This document shows, piece by piece, positions 26,186-33,294 of a stretch of DNA of 64,000 bases. Every line of letters starts with the position of its first letter. Positions within the stretch are counted from its first letter, which is position 1. Position numbers and translations under genes: made by a program. The stretch covers positions 2,232,001-2,296,000 of the forward strand of contig NZ_JALN02000001.1 in NCBI RefSeq assembly GCF_000559085.1, written 5' to 3'. Source of the DNA: Mycolicibacterium aromaticivorans JS19b1 = JCM 16368 (GTDB lineage Bacteria; Actinomycetota; Actinomycetes; Mycobacteriales; Mycobacteriaceae). The notes under the pieces are model-generated. The model was not told where the DNA came from. It ran no database searches and saw only the letters and a list, made by a program, of their open reading frames with translations.

Positions 26186-27067
26186 ATGGTGCCCGAGACG
26201 GTGGTGACCGGGGACGCCGTCGTCCTCGACGTCCAGATCGCCCAGCTGCCGGTGCGGGCCGTCGGCGCCCTGATCGACATCGCGGTCATCCTGGTCGGCT
26301 ACATCATCGGTGTGCTGCTGTGGGCCACCACGATCACCCAGTTCGACGAGGCGCTGTCCGCCGCGGTTCTGATCATCTTCACGGTGCTGGTGATGGTCGG
26401 CTATCCGGTCGTCTTCGAGACGGCCACGCGGGGAAGGACACTCGGCAAGATCGCGATGGGCCTTCGGGTGGTGTCCGACGACGGCGGCCCGGAACGCTTT
26501 CGCCAGGCCCTGTTTCGGGCATTGGCGGGTTTCGTGGAGATCTGGATGTTCATGGGCGGACCCGCGGTGATCTGCAGCCTGGTCTCACCACGGGGCAAAC
26601 GCATCGGTGACATCTTCGCCGGCACCGTCGTGATCAGTGAACGCGGCCCGAAGACGCCGCCCCCGCCAGCGATGCCGCCGTCGCTGGCGTGGTGGGCGGC
26701 CTCGTTGGAACTGTCCGCGCTGGGCCCCGACCAGGCTGAGTTGGCGCGCCAATTCCTGGCTCGCGCACCAGAATTGGATCCCTACGTGCGTGACGATATG
26801 GCGTTCCGCATCGCGGTCGACGTGGTCGGCCGCATTTCGCCTCTGCCGCCACCGGGCACGCCGCCGCACTACGTGCTGGCCGCCGTGCTCGCCGAGCGGC
26901 ACCGCCGCGAGCTGGCCCGGCTCCGCCCGCCGGAACCCGTCCCGCAGTATCCGGCCGGGCCGCCGCGGTATCCGGCGGGGCCGCCGTCATATCCGCTCGC
27001 CCAGCCGCCGGGGCCGGTGCCGTCGGCGCCCCCGCCGTCTACCGACGGGTTCGTACCGCCCAGCTAG
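26186..27067 (+). CDS. RDD-domain membrane protein
   Basis: A 293-residue protein. The RDD domain (about residues 18-165) starts QLPVRAVGALIDIAVILVG and contains GRTLGKIAMGLRVVSDDGG and FAGTVVISE, with three membrane helices. A cytosolic helical region with AWWAASLELSALG and a proline-rich tail follow. RDD proteins have been linked to ion exchange and to membrane assembly, but this one has no assigned role. ATG 26186. It corresponds to Rv3695 and completes the moxR2 neighbourhood with SpoIIM. The stop shares CTAG with a small minus-strand frame. Confidence 0.87.
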   Translation: MVPETVVTGDAVVLDVQIAQLPVRAVGALIDIAVILVGYIIGVLLWATTITQFDEALSAAVLIIFTVLVMVGYPVVFETATRGRTLGKIAMGLRVVSDDGGPERFRQALFRALAGFVEIWMFMGGPAVICSLVSPRGKRIGDIFAGTVVISERGPKTPPPPAMPPSLAWWAASLELSALGPDQAELARQFLARAPELDPYVRDDMAFRIAVDVVGRISPLPPPGTPPHYVLAAVLAERHRRELARLRPPEPVPQYPAGPPRYPAGPPSYPLAQPPGPVPSAPPPSTDGFVPPS

Positions 27068-27168
27068 CGCAGGCGCACACCGGCCACTATCAACGCAGAA
27101 CCGGCCAGTGCCGCGACGGTCACGGCACCCCGTTTTTCGCGGTCAGCGCCGCGTTCAAACTGGCCCAT
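27064..27168 (-). CDS. Possible 34-residue membrane peptide
   Basis: From ATG 27168 the frame reads MGQFERGADREKRG, then a hydrophobic stretch AVTVAALAGSALIVAG ending VRLR. An AGGGG ribosome site lies eight bases before the ATG. The TAG stop shares the palindrome CTAG with the RDD gene's stop. One short membrane helix is likely if it is translated. No family known to me. Confidence 0.33.
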   Translation of the reverse strand: MGQFERGADREKRGAVTVAALAGSALIVAGVRLR

Positions 27169-27193
27169 GGTGTGAGCCCCTGAGCTTTTCGGG

Positions 27194-27535
27194 CTAGGAG
27201 AACGTAGCGGACAGGATGGCGATGTCGATGATCAGCAGCACCCATGCGACGACGGGAACCACCCAGCCGCGTGGATGTTTCGCCGTGAAGATGGTGATCA
27301 CGACAGCCAGGACGGCGATCGCCGGCGCTCCGTAGGTGAGCAGCCCGTAGACGAAGCCGCTCGGTTTCGGGCAATTGGGATTGCTGCACGCAGCGGTCCC
27401 CATCACCGCGCCCATGGCGAACAACTGAACAACCCCCGCGCCCACAAGGGTGGACAGCGCCAACAGCCAGTTGGTCCAGAGCCGCGCCCGCGGCGCCTTC
27501 TCGGGGTGGGTTTCGGCGGCGTTCGATGCGCTCAT
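27194..27535 (-). CDS. Small integral membrane protein
   Basis: A 113-residue protein with a hydrophilic N-terminus (MSASNAAETHPEKAPRARLW) and three hydrophobic stretches: NWLLALSTLVGAGVVQLFA, YGLLTYGAPAIAVLAVV and WVVPVVAWVLLIIDIAI. Two cysteines in CSNPNCPKP lie in a loop between helices one and two, probably outside, where they could form a disulfide. No enzymatic motif. It is the last larger gene of the minus-strand run that begins with the carotenoid oxygenase, 44 bases after the antiporter gene. Function unknown. Confidence 0.75.
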   Translation of the reverse strand: MSASNAAETHPEKAPRARLWTNWLLALSTLVGAGVVQLFAMGAVMGTAACSNPNCPKPSGFVYGLLTYGAPAIAVLAVVITIFTAKHPRGWVVPVVAWVLLIIDIAILSATFS

Positions 27536-27579
27536 GGACGTCGGCTACCCCAACCGGACAACCGGCACACGTCGTGGCG

Positions 27580-28737
27580 CTACGCAGCCGGCGCCGGTGG
27601 CAGTTCCCGGTCCCGTCGAGCCGCGATCACGCTGGCTATTGACGTGACGCCGATGGTCAGCAGCGCGCCGAGCATCAACGCCGAAGGTTCGCCCGCGGTC
27701 AGCAGACCCTTCTGGGTGCCGAGAGTGGCCGCGGCGACCGGCACTCCGAGCTGGGCGGCGGCCAGCGCGGCCAGCGCCAAGGGCTGCCCGGTCAGCCGCG
27801 CGGCGCAGTGCGCCAGTACCGCGCCGACGCCCAGGCAGATTCCCAGCAGGATGTAGGCCGGATGGTCGCCGAGTTCACGTACCTGCAGCGAGGCGCCGAG
27901 CCACACGAAGAACAGCGGGCTGAACAAACCTTCGGTGATGCCGAACAACTGGCGCGCCAGCCGCCTCGGTTCGCCCGCAGCCTTGACCGCCAGGCCCAGC
28001 GCGAAGCCGGCCAACATGATCGATACGTGAGTGGTGATCGCCAGAGTGGCGAGCGCGAAGAGCACGAGCAAACTGATGCGCAACTCGAGGGCGAAGTTGT
28101 TGCGCTCGGAGAAGTGGTGTAGCCGCCTGCGCCAACCTCGCCGGTCGGACACCCACAGCCCCAGGAACACCAGGCCGGCACAGAACGCGATCAGCAGCGC
28201 GCCGAAGGCCGCGGTCAACGCGCGATCGGGGTCGATCACCAACGGCAGCAACACGATCGACGTGGCATCTGCGATCGCGATCTGTGCGGTGACCGCCTGC
28301 ACCGCGGCCCCGCCGAGGCCGAGTTGCTGGATGACCGGCAGGGCCAGAGCCGCCGACGACGACGCCATCAACACCGCGTACACCGCCGTGTGGCCGGTCT
28401 GGAACACCGCGGCCAACCCGACAGCCACACCGGTCGCGACGGCGCCGACGAGAACCGCCCGAACGACCGCCATGGGAATCGAGGAGCGCAGGGTGGCGTC
28501 CCGGATCGGCACATGCGTACCCACCACGAACATCACCAACGCGAATCCGATGTCGGCCAGCAGGCTGAACGTTTTGTCGCCGGGGTCAACGAGGCCGAAA
28601 CCTGTTCTGCCGATGAGCAATCCGACCGCGAGTTCCCCGATGACAACTGGGATGCGCAGCCTCGGCACCGACGCCAGCAGGGGACCGGCCATGCCGACGA
28701 CTGCGACCAGCGCCAGGGTGGAGAAGCCGAAGCTCAC
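27580..28737 (-). CDS. CPA2-type cation/proton antiporter
   Basis: A 385-residue membrane protein with about twelve hydrophobic segments from GTG 28737 (VSFGFSTLALVAVVG). The pattern PVVIGELAVGLLIGRTGFGL and FVVGTHVPIRDATL is that of the Kef/NapA (CPA2) family. The ion-binding helix region reads IAIADATSIVLLPLV, with a single acidic residue rather than the DD pair of electrogenic NapA, so electroneutral exchange is possible. There is no cytosolic RCK/TrkA-N domain, unlike full KefB. The start overlaps the stop of the upstream gene (GTGA), so the two are coupled. Likely role: monovalent cation and pH homeostasis. Confidence 0.86.
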   Translation of the reverse strand: MSFGFSTLALVAVVGMAGPLLASVPRLRIPVVIGELAVGLLIGRTGFGLVDPGDKTFSLLADIGFALVMFVVGTHVPIRDATLRSSIPMAVVRAVLVGAVATGVAVGLAAVFQTGHTAVYAVLMASSSAALALPVIQQLGLGGAAVQAVTAQIAIADATSIVLLPLVIDPDRALTAAFGALLIAFCAGLVFLGLWVSDRRGWRRRLHHFSERNNFALELRISLLVLFALATLAITTHVSIMLAGFALGLAVKAAGEPRRLARQLFGITEGLFSPLFFVWLGASLQVRELGDHPAYILLGICLGVGAVLAHCAARLTGQPLALAALAAAQLGVPVAAATLGTQKGLLTAGEPSALMLGALLTIGVTSIASVIAARRDRELPPAPAA

Positions 28738-29111
28738 GCCTTGGGCACCCACGACACGAGCCGGCACGGAATCGCGGTGTCCTCATCGGTCAGGTAGCTT
28801 GCGCACACCCGGTGATACCCGTCGGCGATCTGCAGCGCGTCGGCCGGGGTGCCTCGCACCAGCAGGATGGGCGACAGCTTCTTACCGTGCCCGATCTTGT
28901 TCACGTCGGAGCGCACGTGCGGGTTGTCGGGCGGCAGCAGGGCCAGTCGGGCGGCACGCAGGATGTCTTTGGCCTCGCGATACACCGGCTTCGCCGATTT
29001 CAGTGCGTTGACCGTGGCTGTCACGGTGGCTTCTTCGGCGAGCATGCTCAAATAGTCCGCCGCAGCGTCATAGTCGTGATCTTCCGGGTCGTCCAGCCAT
29101 TTCACCGCCAT
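28734..29111 (-). CDS. Conserved ParB-nuclease-like hypothetical protein
   Basis: A 125-residue protein from ATG 29111 (MAVKWLDDPEDHDYDAAADY). The middle reads YREAKDILRAARLALLPP, and the end LSPILLVRGTPADALQIADG then YHRVCASY. The last part resembles the ParB/sulfiredoxin-like fold, where an LLVRG strand is followed by an ADGYHR motif. I know close relatives across actinobacteria and proteobacteria as hypothetical proteins. An upstream in-frame start at 29147 would overlap the next gene. It overlaps the antiporter start by four bases. No role can be assigned. Confidence 0.8.
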   Translation of the reverse strand: MAVKWLDDPEDHDYDAAADYLSMLAEEATVTATVNALKSAKPVYREAKDILRAARLALLPPDNPHVRSDVNKIGHGKKLSPILLVRGTPADALQIADGYHRVCASYLTDEDTAIPCRLVSWVPKA

Positions 29112-29136
29112 GGTGTGCTGAGGGTACTCGCAACCC

Positions 29137-29637
29137 CTACAGGCCAAAGCGTTTCATGAGGACGTACAGCGGATCATCAGCGTCGCGGGTACCGCGGGGT
29201 CCCGGCTGTTCCGGGGCCACGAACAGGTCCGGACGGGTCCACTCCCGCACCGCCCAGCGCTCAGCGACCGCCCACCGACCGTCACGGCGCTCCATGAGGT
29301 CGACGTAGCGTGCGCCGGTGGTGAAATTGGCGCGCCGGCCTGAGCCCGGCGGGCCCCAATGCGTTGCCATCAGGTAGGTCTCGCTGATCGCGGCGTCCTG
29401 ATCGACGAAATCGACGTGGTGGTTGCCGATGAAATGCATTGTTCCGGAGAGGTATTCGAGGCTCTTACTCACCCACGAGACGTATTCGTCGGCGGTTCCA
29501 TCGAAGCCGGTGTGATGGTCGATGCCGTCGTCGTGGTAGGCCTGCCGCACCAGGTCGAAGTCGAGGCGATCAATGCCACGGCAATACCGGACGACCACAT
29601 CGCGGATCGCGTGGACATCGGTTATCCGGTCAGACAC
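29137..29637 (-). CDS. SnoaL-like / NTF2-fold protein
   Basis: A 166-residue protein from GTG 29637 (VSDRITDVHAIRDVVVRYCR). It has the SnoaL-like pattern: GIDRLDFDLVRQAYHDDGID, then FIGNHHVDFVDQDAA and a C-terminal strand region. Members act as small dehydratases, isomerases or ring-dioxygenase-like subunits on cyclic and aromatic compounds. The acidic/histidine pair DDGIDHH could be catalytic. The start lies inside the last eight bases of the SDR gene, so they are coupled. Together with SDR and carotenoid oxygenase it suggests a short catabolic cassette. Confidence 0.83.
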   Translation of the reverse strand: MSDRITDVHAIRDVVVRYCRGIDRLDFDLVRQAYHDDGIDHHTGFDGTADEYVSWVSKSLEYLSGTMHFIGNHHVDFVDQDAAISETYLMATHWGPPGSGRRANFTTGARYVDLMERRDGRWAVAERWAVREWTRPDLFVAPEQPGPRGTRDADDPLYVLMKRFGL

Positions 29638-30379
29638 CGTAACCGCCGTCCACGTCCAGCTTCTGACCGGTGATGAACCCGGCGCGCGGTGAGGCCAGGA
29701 AGCACACCGCCTCCGCGATATCGGTGGCATGGCCGAAGCGGCCCAGCGGAGTGTTTCGCCGGGCGGCGTCGAGCGCCTTCTCGTCGAGGTCACCGTCGGC
29801 GATCAAGCGCTGCGCGTTGCCGTCGACGAGCATCCCGGGGCCGACACAGTTGGCGCGCACCCCGAATCTGCCTTCCTCGGCGGCGATCCCGCGGATCAGC
29901 GCTTCGATGGCGGCCTTCGGTGCGACCGACAATCCGTCGCGGACCGCGAAGCGCCGGGTGGCGGCGGTGGTGACGGCCACGAGACTGCCCTGCGACGCGC
30001 GCAGGTGTGGCAAGGCGGCGGAGACGACGTTGAAGAAGCCGGCGGTGTCGGTGTTCAGCTGTCGATCGAACCGCTCGGGATCGATGGTGCTGAGGTGCCG
30101 CATCGGCACATGTGCGCCGGCGGCGTGGACGACGGTGTGTATGCCGCCCGCGCCGGCGAACGAGTCGACGATGCGGCGTACTGCCGCCGCGTCGGTGATG
30201 TCGAGCTGCTCGGCGATCACGTCATCACCCGCGAGTTCCGCCGCCTTGCCCGCGTTGCCCCGGTAGGTGAAGCCCACCCGCGACCCACACGCGACGAGCA
30301 TCCGGACTATCTCGGCGCCGATCCCGCCGGTGCCGCCGACCACGATGGCCGTGCCCGGCAGCGTGCTGAAGTCGCCCAT
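29630..30379 (-). CDS. Short-chain dehydrogenase/reductase
   Basis: A 249-residue classical SDR. The cofactor motif is VVGGTGGIGAEIVRML (GGxGxIG), followed by TYRGNAGKAAEL, a basic pattern that favours NADP(H). HAAG occurs as VVHAAGAHVP. The catalytic region reads AVTTAATRRFAVRDGLSVAPKA, in which the usual YxxxK tyrosine is not in the expected place (GLSVAPKAA), so activity may be altered. The C-terminus has DVDGGYGV. It lies 48 bases behind the carotenoid oxygenase gene and overlaps the SnoaL-like gene. Confidence 0.86.
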   Translation of the reverse strand: MGDFSTLPGTAIVVGGTGGIGAEIVRMLVACGSRVGFTYRGNAGKAAELAGDDVIAEQLDITDAAAVRRIVDSFAGAGGIHTVVHAAGAHVPMRHLSTIDPERFDRQLNTDTAGFFNVVSAALPHLRASQGSLVAVTTAATRRFAVRDGLSVAPKAAIEALIRGIAAEEGRFGVRANCVGPGMLVDGNAQRLIADGDLDEKALDAARRNTPLGRFGHATDIAEAVCFLASPRAGFITGQKLDVDGGYGV

Positions 30380-30427
30380 GAGCTCATATAGTCGCAGGGG
30401 CGGCGCCGGGCAGGTGCTGGAGTACCG

Positions 30428-31774
30428 CTACGCGGGAATCCAGTTGCCGTGGAAGCCGTATGGCACCCGGCGCGGCAGCTGGATTCGGGCCACCGGCTTA
30501 CCGGCGAAATCGGAGGCGTCCAGGATCACCAGATCACTGCCGTCGCGCGCGGCGTCGTAGACGTAGGCGATGTACCAGCCGTTGCTCTCGTCGGCCGGTC
30601 CCGATGTCGACGGGACGAAGACCGCCTCCCCGGGCCCACCAGGCACCAGTCCGGTGCTGAAGCGGTGCTCGACGGCGCTGCCGTCCGTCAGGTCGTGACG
30701 CACCAGGCTCGCGTCGCCGACGGAGACCGAGAAGCGGGCAGGCAGGCCGGCAAGCCGGTCATCGATCCGCGGGAACTCCACCGCGCGGTCGTCGAGCTGA
30801 CGCTCGCTGACGGTGCCGTTCTGCAGGTCGATCGTCCAGCTCCACATCACCGCATTGGCGTCGAACCCGCCGTTGTCTCGCCACAGTTCGGCGTATCGGA
30901 CGGCCTGCAGCACAATCGATTTCCCGTCAGCGGACTCATGCGCATTCGCAACGTGGAAGACGTAGCAGGGGTCGATCCCGAACCAGCGGACCTCGCCGAA
31001 CGGATCGTCGCGCCGCAGCACACCGAGCCGGGCGCCGTAGTCGTCGTCCCATCGGTAGGGCATGTCACCTTCGCCGCGCATCGCGATGTCGAGGTTGAAC
31101 ACGATCGGCAGGTCCATGAAGATCACATGCTCGGCGGTCATCGCGAAGTCGTGCATCATGGTGTGCGCCTTGACGTCCAGTGGACGGTTGACGGTCAGCT
31201 CGCCGTTGGCGTCGGCGCGGTGATAGGTGACGTACGGCTCGAAGATGCTGCCGTATCCGAAGAAGTGCAGTTCGCCGGTAGTCGGGCAGATCTTCGGGTG
31301 CGCGGTCATAGAGTTCTGCAGCTTGCCGCCGAAGTCATAGCACCCCACCGTCTCCAATTCGTTGGTGATCTCGTACGGGAACGAGGACTCCACCAGCGCC
31401 AGGGTCTTGCCGGCGTGGTTGACGACGTGGGTGTTGGCGACGGCGGCCCGCAGGTCACGCGTCCCGTCCTCGCGGTAGAGCGGGAACGGGTCGACGAAGC
31501 TGTCGGTGCGCACCCAGCGGTTGCGGTACCACTTGGCCGCGCCGTCTTCGATGCGGACGCCGTGGATCATCCCGTCACCGGTGAACCAATGGCTGTTGGC
31601 CTCCCGTGGGTTCGGCCCGTTGCGCAAATACCAGCCGTCGAGTTCGGGCGGGACCGCCCCTTCGACGGGCAAGGCGTATTCGGTGAGTTCGTCCGGCACC
31701 GGCGCGTAGTTACCACGCTGGAAGAACTGCCCTTCGGCGGGCAAGTTGCCTGAGTCGGTCGTGGTGTCCGTCAT
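30428..31774 (-). CDS. Carotenoid/stilbene cleavage oxygenase
   Basis: A 448-residue beta-propeller oxygenase that splits double bonds of carotenoids, apocarotenoids or stilbenes using one ferrous iron. The four iron histidines lie in MTAHPKICPTTGELHFFGY, MMHDFAMTAEHVIF, VFHVANAHE and the C-terminal FHGNWIPA. The N-terminal signature GWYLRNGPNPREANSHWF is typical. ATG 31774 (MTDTTTDSGN) is used; a longer frame to 31810 would run through the repeat that looks like an operator. First gene of the minus-strand cassette; it diverges from a PadR regulator 89 bases away. Confidence 0.92.
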   Translation of the reverse strand: MTDTTTDSGNLPAEGQFFQRGNYAPVPDELTEYALPVEGAVPPELDGWYLRNGPNPREANSHWFTGDGMIHGVRIEDGAAKWYRNRWVRTDSFVDPFPLYREDGTRDLRAAVANTHVVNHAGKTLALVESSFPYEITNELETVGCYDFGGKLQNSMTAHPKICPTTGELHFFGYGSIFEPYVTYHRADANGELTVNRPLDVKAHTMMHDFAMTAEHVIFMDLPIVFNLDIAMRGEGDMPYRWDDDYGARLGVLRRDDPFGEVRWFGIDPCYVFHVANAHESADGKSIVLQAVRYAELWRDNGGFDANAVMWSWTIDLQNGTVSERQLDDRAVEFPRIDDRLAGLPARFSVSVGDASLVRHDLTDGSAVEHRFSTGLVPGGPGEAVFVPSTSGPADESNGWYIAYVYDAARDGSDLVILDASDFAGKPVARIQLPRRVPYGFHGNWIPA

Positions 31775-31799
31775 GCCGCTAACTGTGACAGTCCACTGA

Positions 31800-31846
31800 T
31801 GACATGTCAATGGTGGTACGTCAGATATTCCATAACTGACATGTCG
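31800..31846. promoter_or_regulatory. Candidate PadR operator: repeated TGACATGTC
   Basis: TGACATGTCA at 31800-31809 is a perfect ten-base palindrome, and TGACATGTCG at 31837-31846 repeats nine of its bases 37 bases away. Both lie in the short divergent region between the carotenoid oxygenase start and the padR start, the usual place for autoregulated divergent control. Confidence 0.7.
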
Positions 31847-31863
31847 AGCTTTACGATGGTCGC

Positions 31864-32388
31864 GTGAGTCTTCGGTACGCGGCGCTTGGCCTCCTCGCCC
31901 AAGAGCCTGGCAGCGGGTACGACCTGCTCAAACGCTTCGACGTGTCGATGGCGAACGTTTGGCCGGCGACCCAGAGCCAGCTCTACGGCGAGCTCAACAA
32001 GCTCGCCGACGCCGGCCTGATCGAGGTCACCGACGTCGGCCCGCGCGGACGCAAGGAATACCGCGTCACTGATGCCGGACGTCAGGATCTGCTGCGCTGG
32101 ATGACCAACCCCCAGGACGACCCGCCCTACCGCAGCGCGGAGTTGCTGCGGGTGTTCCTGCTCAGCGAGATGACCCCCGGGCAGGCCCGGGCCTACATGG
32201 TCTCGGTCGCCGAGCACGCCGAGGCCGAGCTCACCCGCTACGAACAGGTGCGCGATTGCATGGAGTGGGGCGACAGCGACGTCGGGTTCTACGGCCGCGC
32301 AGCCTTGGAATTCGGACTGCGAGTAGAGGCCATGGAGGCCGACTGGGCGCGCTGGGTGGTCGAGGAAATCGACCGGCGATCCAACTAG
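31864..32388 (+). CDS. PadR-family transcriptional regulator
   Basis: A 174-residue PadR protein from GTG 31864 (VSLRYAALGLLAQEPGSGYD). The winged helix spans residues 1-80 (WPATQSQLYGELNKLADAGL and RKEYRVTDAGRQDLLRW), and the C-terminal helical dimerisation part follows (ARAYMVSVAEHAEAELTRYE). PadR repressors sense phenolic acids or other aromatics. It is divergent from the carotenoid oxygenase cassette with a duplicated palindrome between them, so it probably represses the cassette and itself. The ligand is not known; an aromatic or apocarotenoid product would fit. Confidence 0.9.
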   Translation: MSLRYAALGLLAQEPGSGYDLLKRFDVSMANVWPATQSQLYGELNKLADAGLIEVTDVGPRGRKEYRVTDAGRQDLLRWMTNPQDDPPYRSAELLRVFLLSEMTPGQARAYMVSVAEHAEAELTRYEQVRDCMEWGDSDVGFYGRAALEFGLRVEAMEADWARWVVEEIDRRSN

Positions 32389-32404
32389 CCGTTGCATCGC
32401 GATA

Positions 32405-32435
32405 GTTTCCGATATATCGTCAACGTATCGGAAAC
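32405..32435. promoter_or_regulatory. Operator-like inverted repeat before the GFGP-PadR gene
   Basis: GTTTCCGATA (32405-32414) and TATCGGAAAC (32426-32435) are perfect inverted repeats separated by eleven bases. The left arm also forms the palindrome CGATATATCG. It lies 37 bases before the start codon and probably binds the encoded PadR protein. Confidence 0.72.
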
Positions 32436-32471
32436 GCGTTCGGCGTTTCCCGACCAGAAACGAGAACCTTT

Positions 32472-33224
32472 ATGAACACCCCATTTCCCCAGTTCGGAGG
32501 CCCGGATATGGGCCGTCCCGGCTTTGGTCCCGGCTTCGGTCCGGGTTTCGGTCCGGGTTTCGGTCCGGGTTTCGGTTTCGCCCCCGCAGGCCGTGGCCGC
32601 CGACACGGTCGCCGCGAACTCCGCGATCAACTGCGTGAGCAGTTCCGCGAGCACGGCGGCCACCACGACGGTCCGCCATTCGGCTCGCGCGGCGGCTTCG
32701 GCCCCGGCTTCGGCCCCGGTTTCGGTCCTGGCTTCGGTCCCGGTGGCGGCGGCCGCGGCGGTCGCCGCGGACACGGCCGCGGTCGCGGCCGTCGCGGCGA
32801 CGTGCGTGCCGCGATCCTCAAACTGCTCGCCGAGCGGCCGATGCACGGCTACGAGATGATCCAGGAGATCGCCGAGCGCACTCAGGATCTGTGGAAGCCC
32901 AGCCCCGGCTCGGTCTACCCGACCCTGCAGCTGCTCGTCGACGAAGGTCTGCTGGTGGCAAGCGAATCCGAAGGCAGCAAGAAGCTCTTCGAGCTGACCG
33001 ACGACGGCCGCGCCGCCGCCGACAAGATCGAGACCGCCCCATGGGATGAGATCACCGAAGGCGCCGACCCCGGCCAGATCAACATCCGGGCTGCCGTGGG
33101 CCAGCTGTTCGGAGCCGTGCGGCAGGCGGCTTTCGCTGCCAACCCGGAGCAGCAGCAGCGCATCATCGACATCGTCAACACTGCGCGCCGAGAGATCTAC
33201 CAGATCCTCGGCGAATCCGAGTAA
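32472..33224 (+). CDS. PadR-family regulator with GFGP-repeat N-terminal domain
   Basis: A 250-residue protein. The first 105 residues are low complexity: two blocks of tandem GFGP (around residues 16-36 and 75-92) separated by an Arg/His/Glu-rich segment (GRRELRDQLREQFREHGG) and followed by Gly/Arg repeats. From about residue 108 a PadR winged helix begins (DVRAAILKLLAERPMHGYEM, SPGSVYPTLQLLVDEGLL, KLFELTDDGR), and a C-terminal helix follows. The Phe/Gly/Arg composition resembles sequences that drive condensate formation or bind nucleic acid. A perfect inverted repeat upstream suggests autoregulation. Ligand and targets unknown. Confidence 0.88.
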   Translation: MNTPFPQFGGPDMGRPGFGPGFGPGFGPGFGPGFGFAPAGRGRRHGRRELRDQLREQFREHGGHHDGPPFGSRGGFGPGFGPGFGPGFGPGGGGRGGRRGHGRGRGRRGDVRAAILKLLAERPMHGYEMIQEIAERTQDLWKPSPGSVYPTLQLLVDEGLLVASESEGSKKLFELTDDGRAAADKIETAPWDEITEGADPGQINIRAAVGQLFGAVRQAAFAANPEQQQRIIDIVNTARREIYQILGESE

Positions 33225-33234
33225 TCAGAAACTT

Positions 33235-33273
33235 GGGCGCGGTTTTCGGTGTACAGCACCGGAAACCGCGCCC
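33235..33273 (+). terminator. Hairpin after the GFGP-PadR gene
   Basis: GGGCGCGGTTTTCGGTG and CACCGGAAACCGCGCCC pair over 17 bases with one G-T or mismatch around the loop TACAG. Ten bases after the stop codon; no T tract follows. Likely ends the padR transcript before the phosphatase gene. Confidence 0.7.
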
Positions 33274-33294
33274 CACACATGCTTCGATGCCTCT

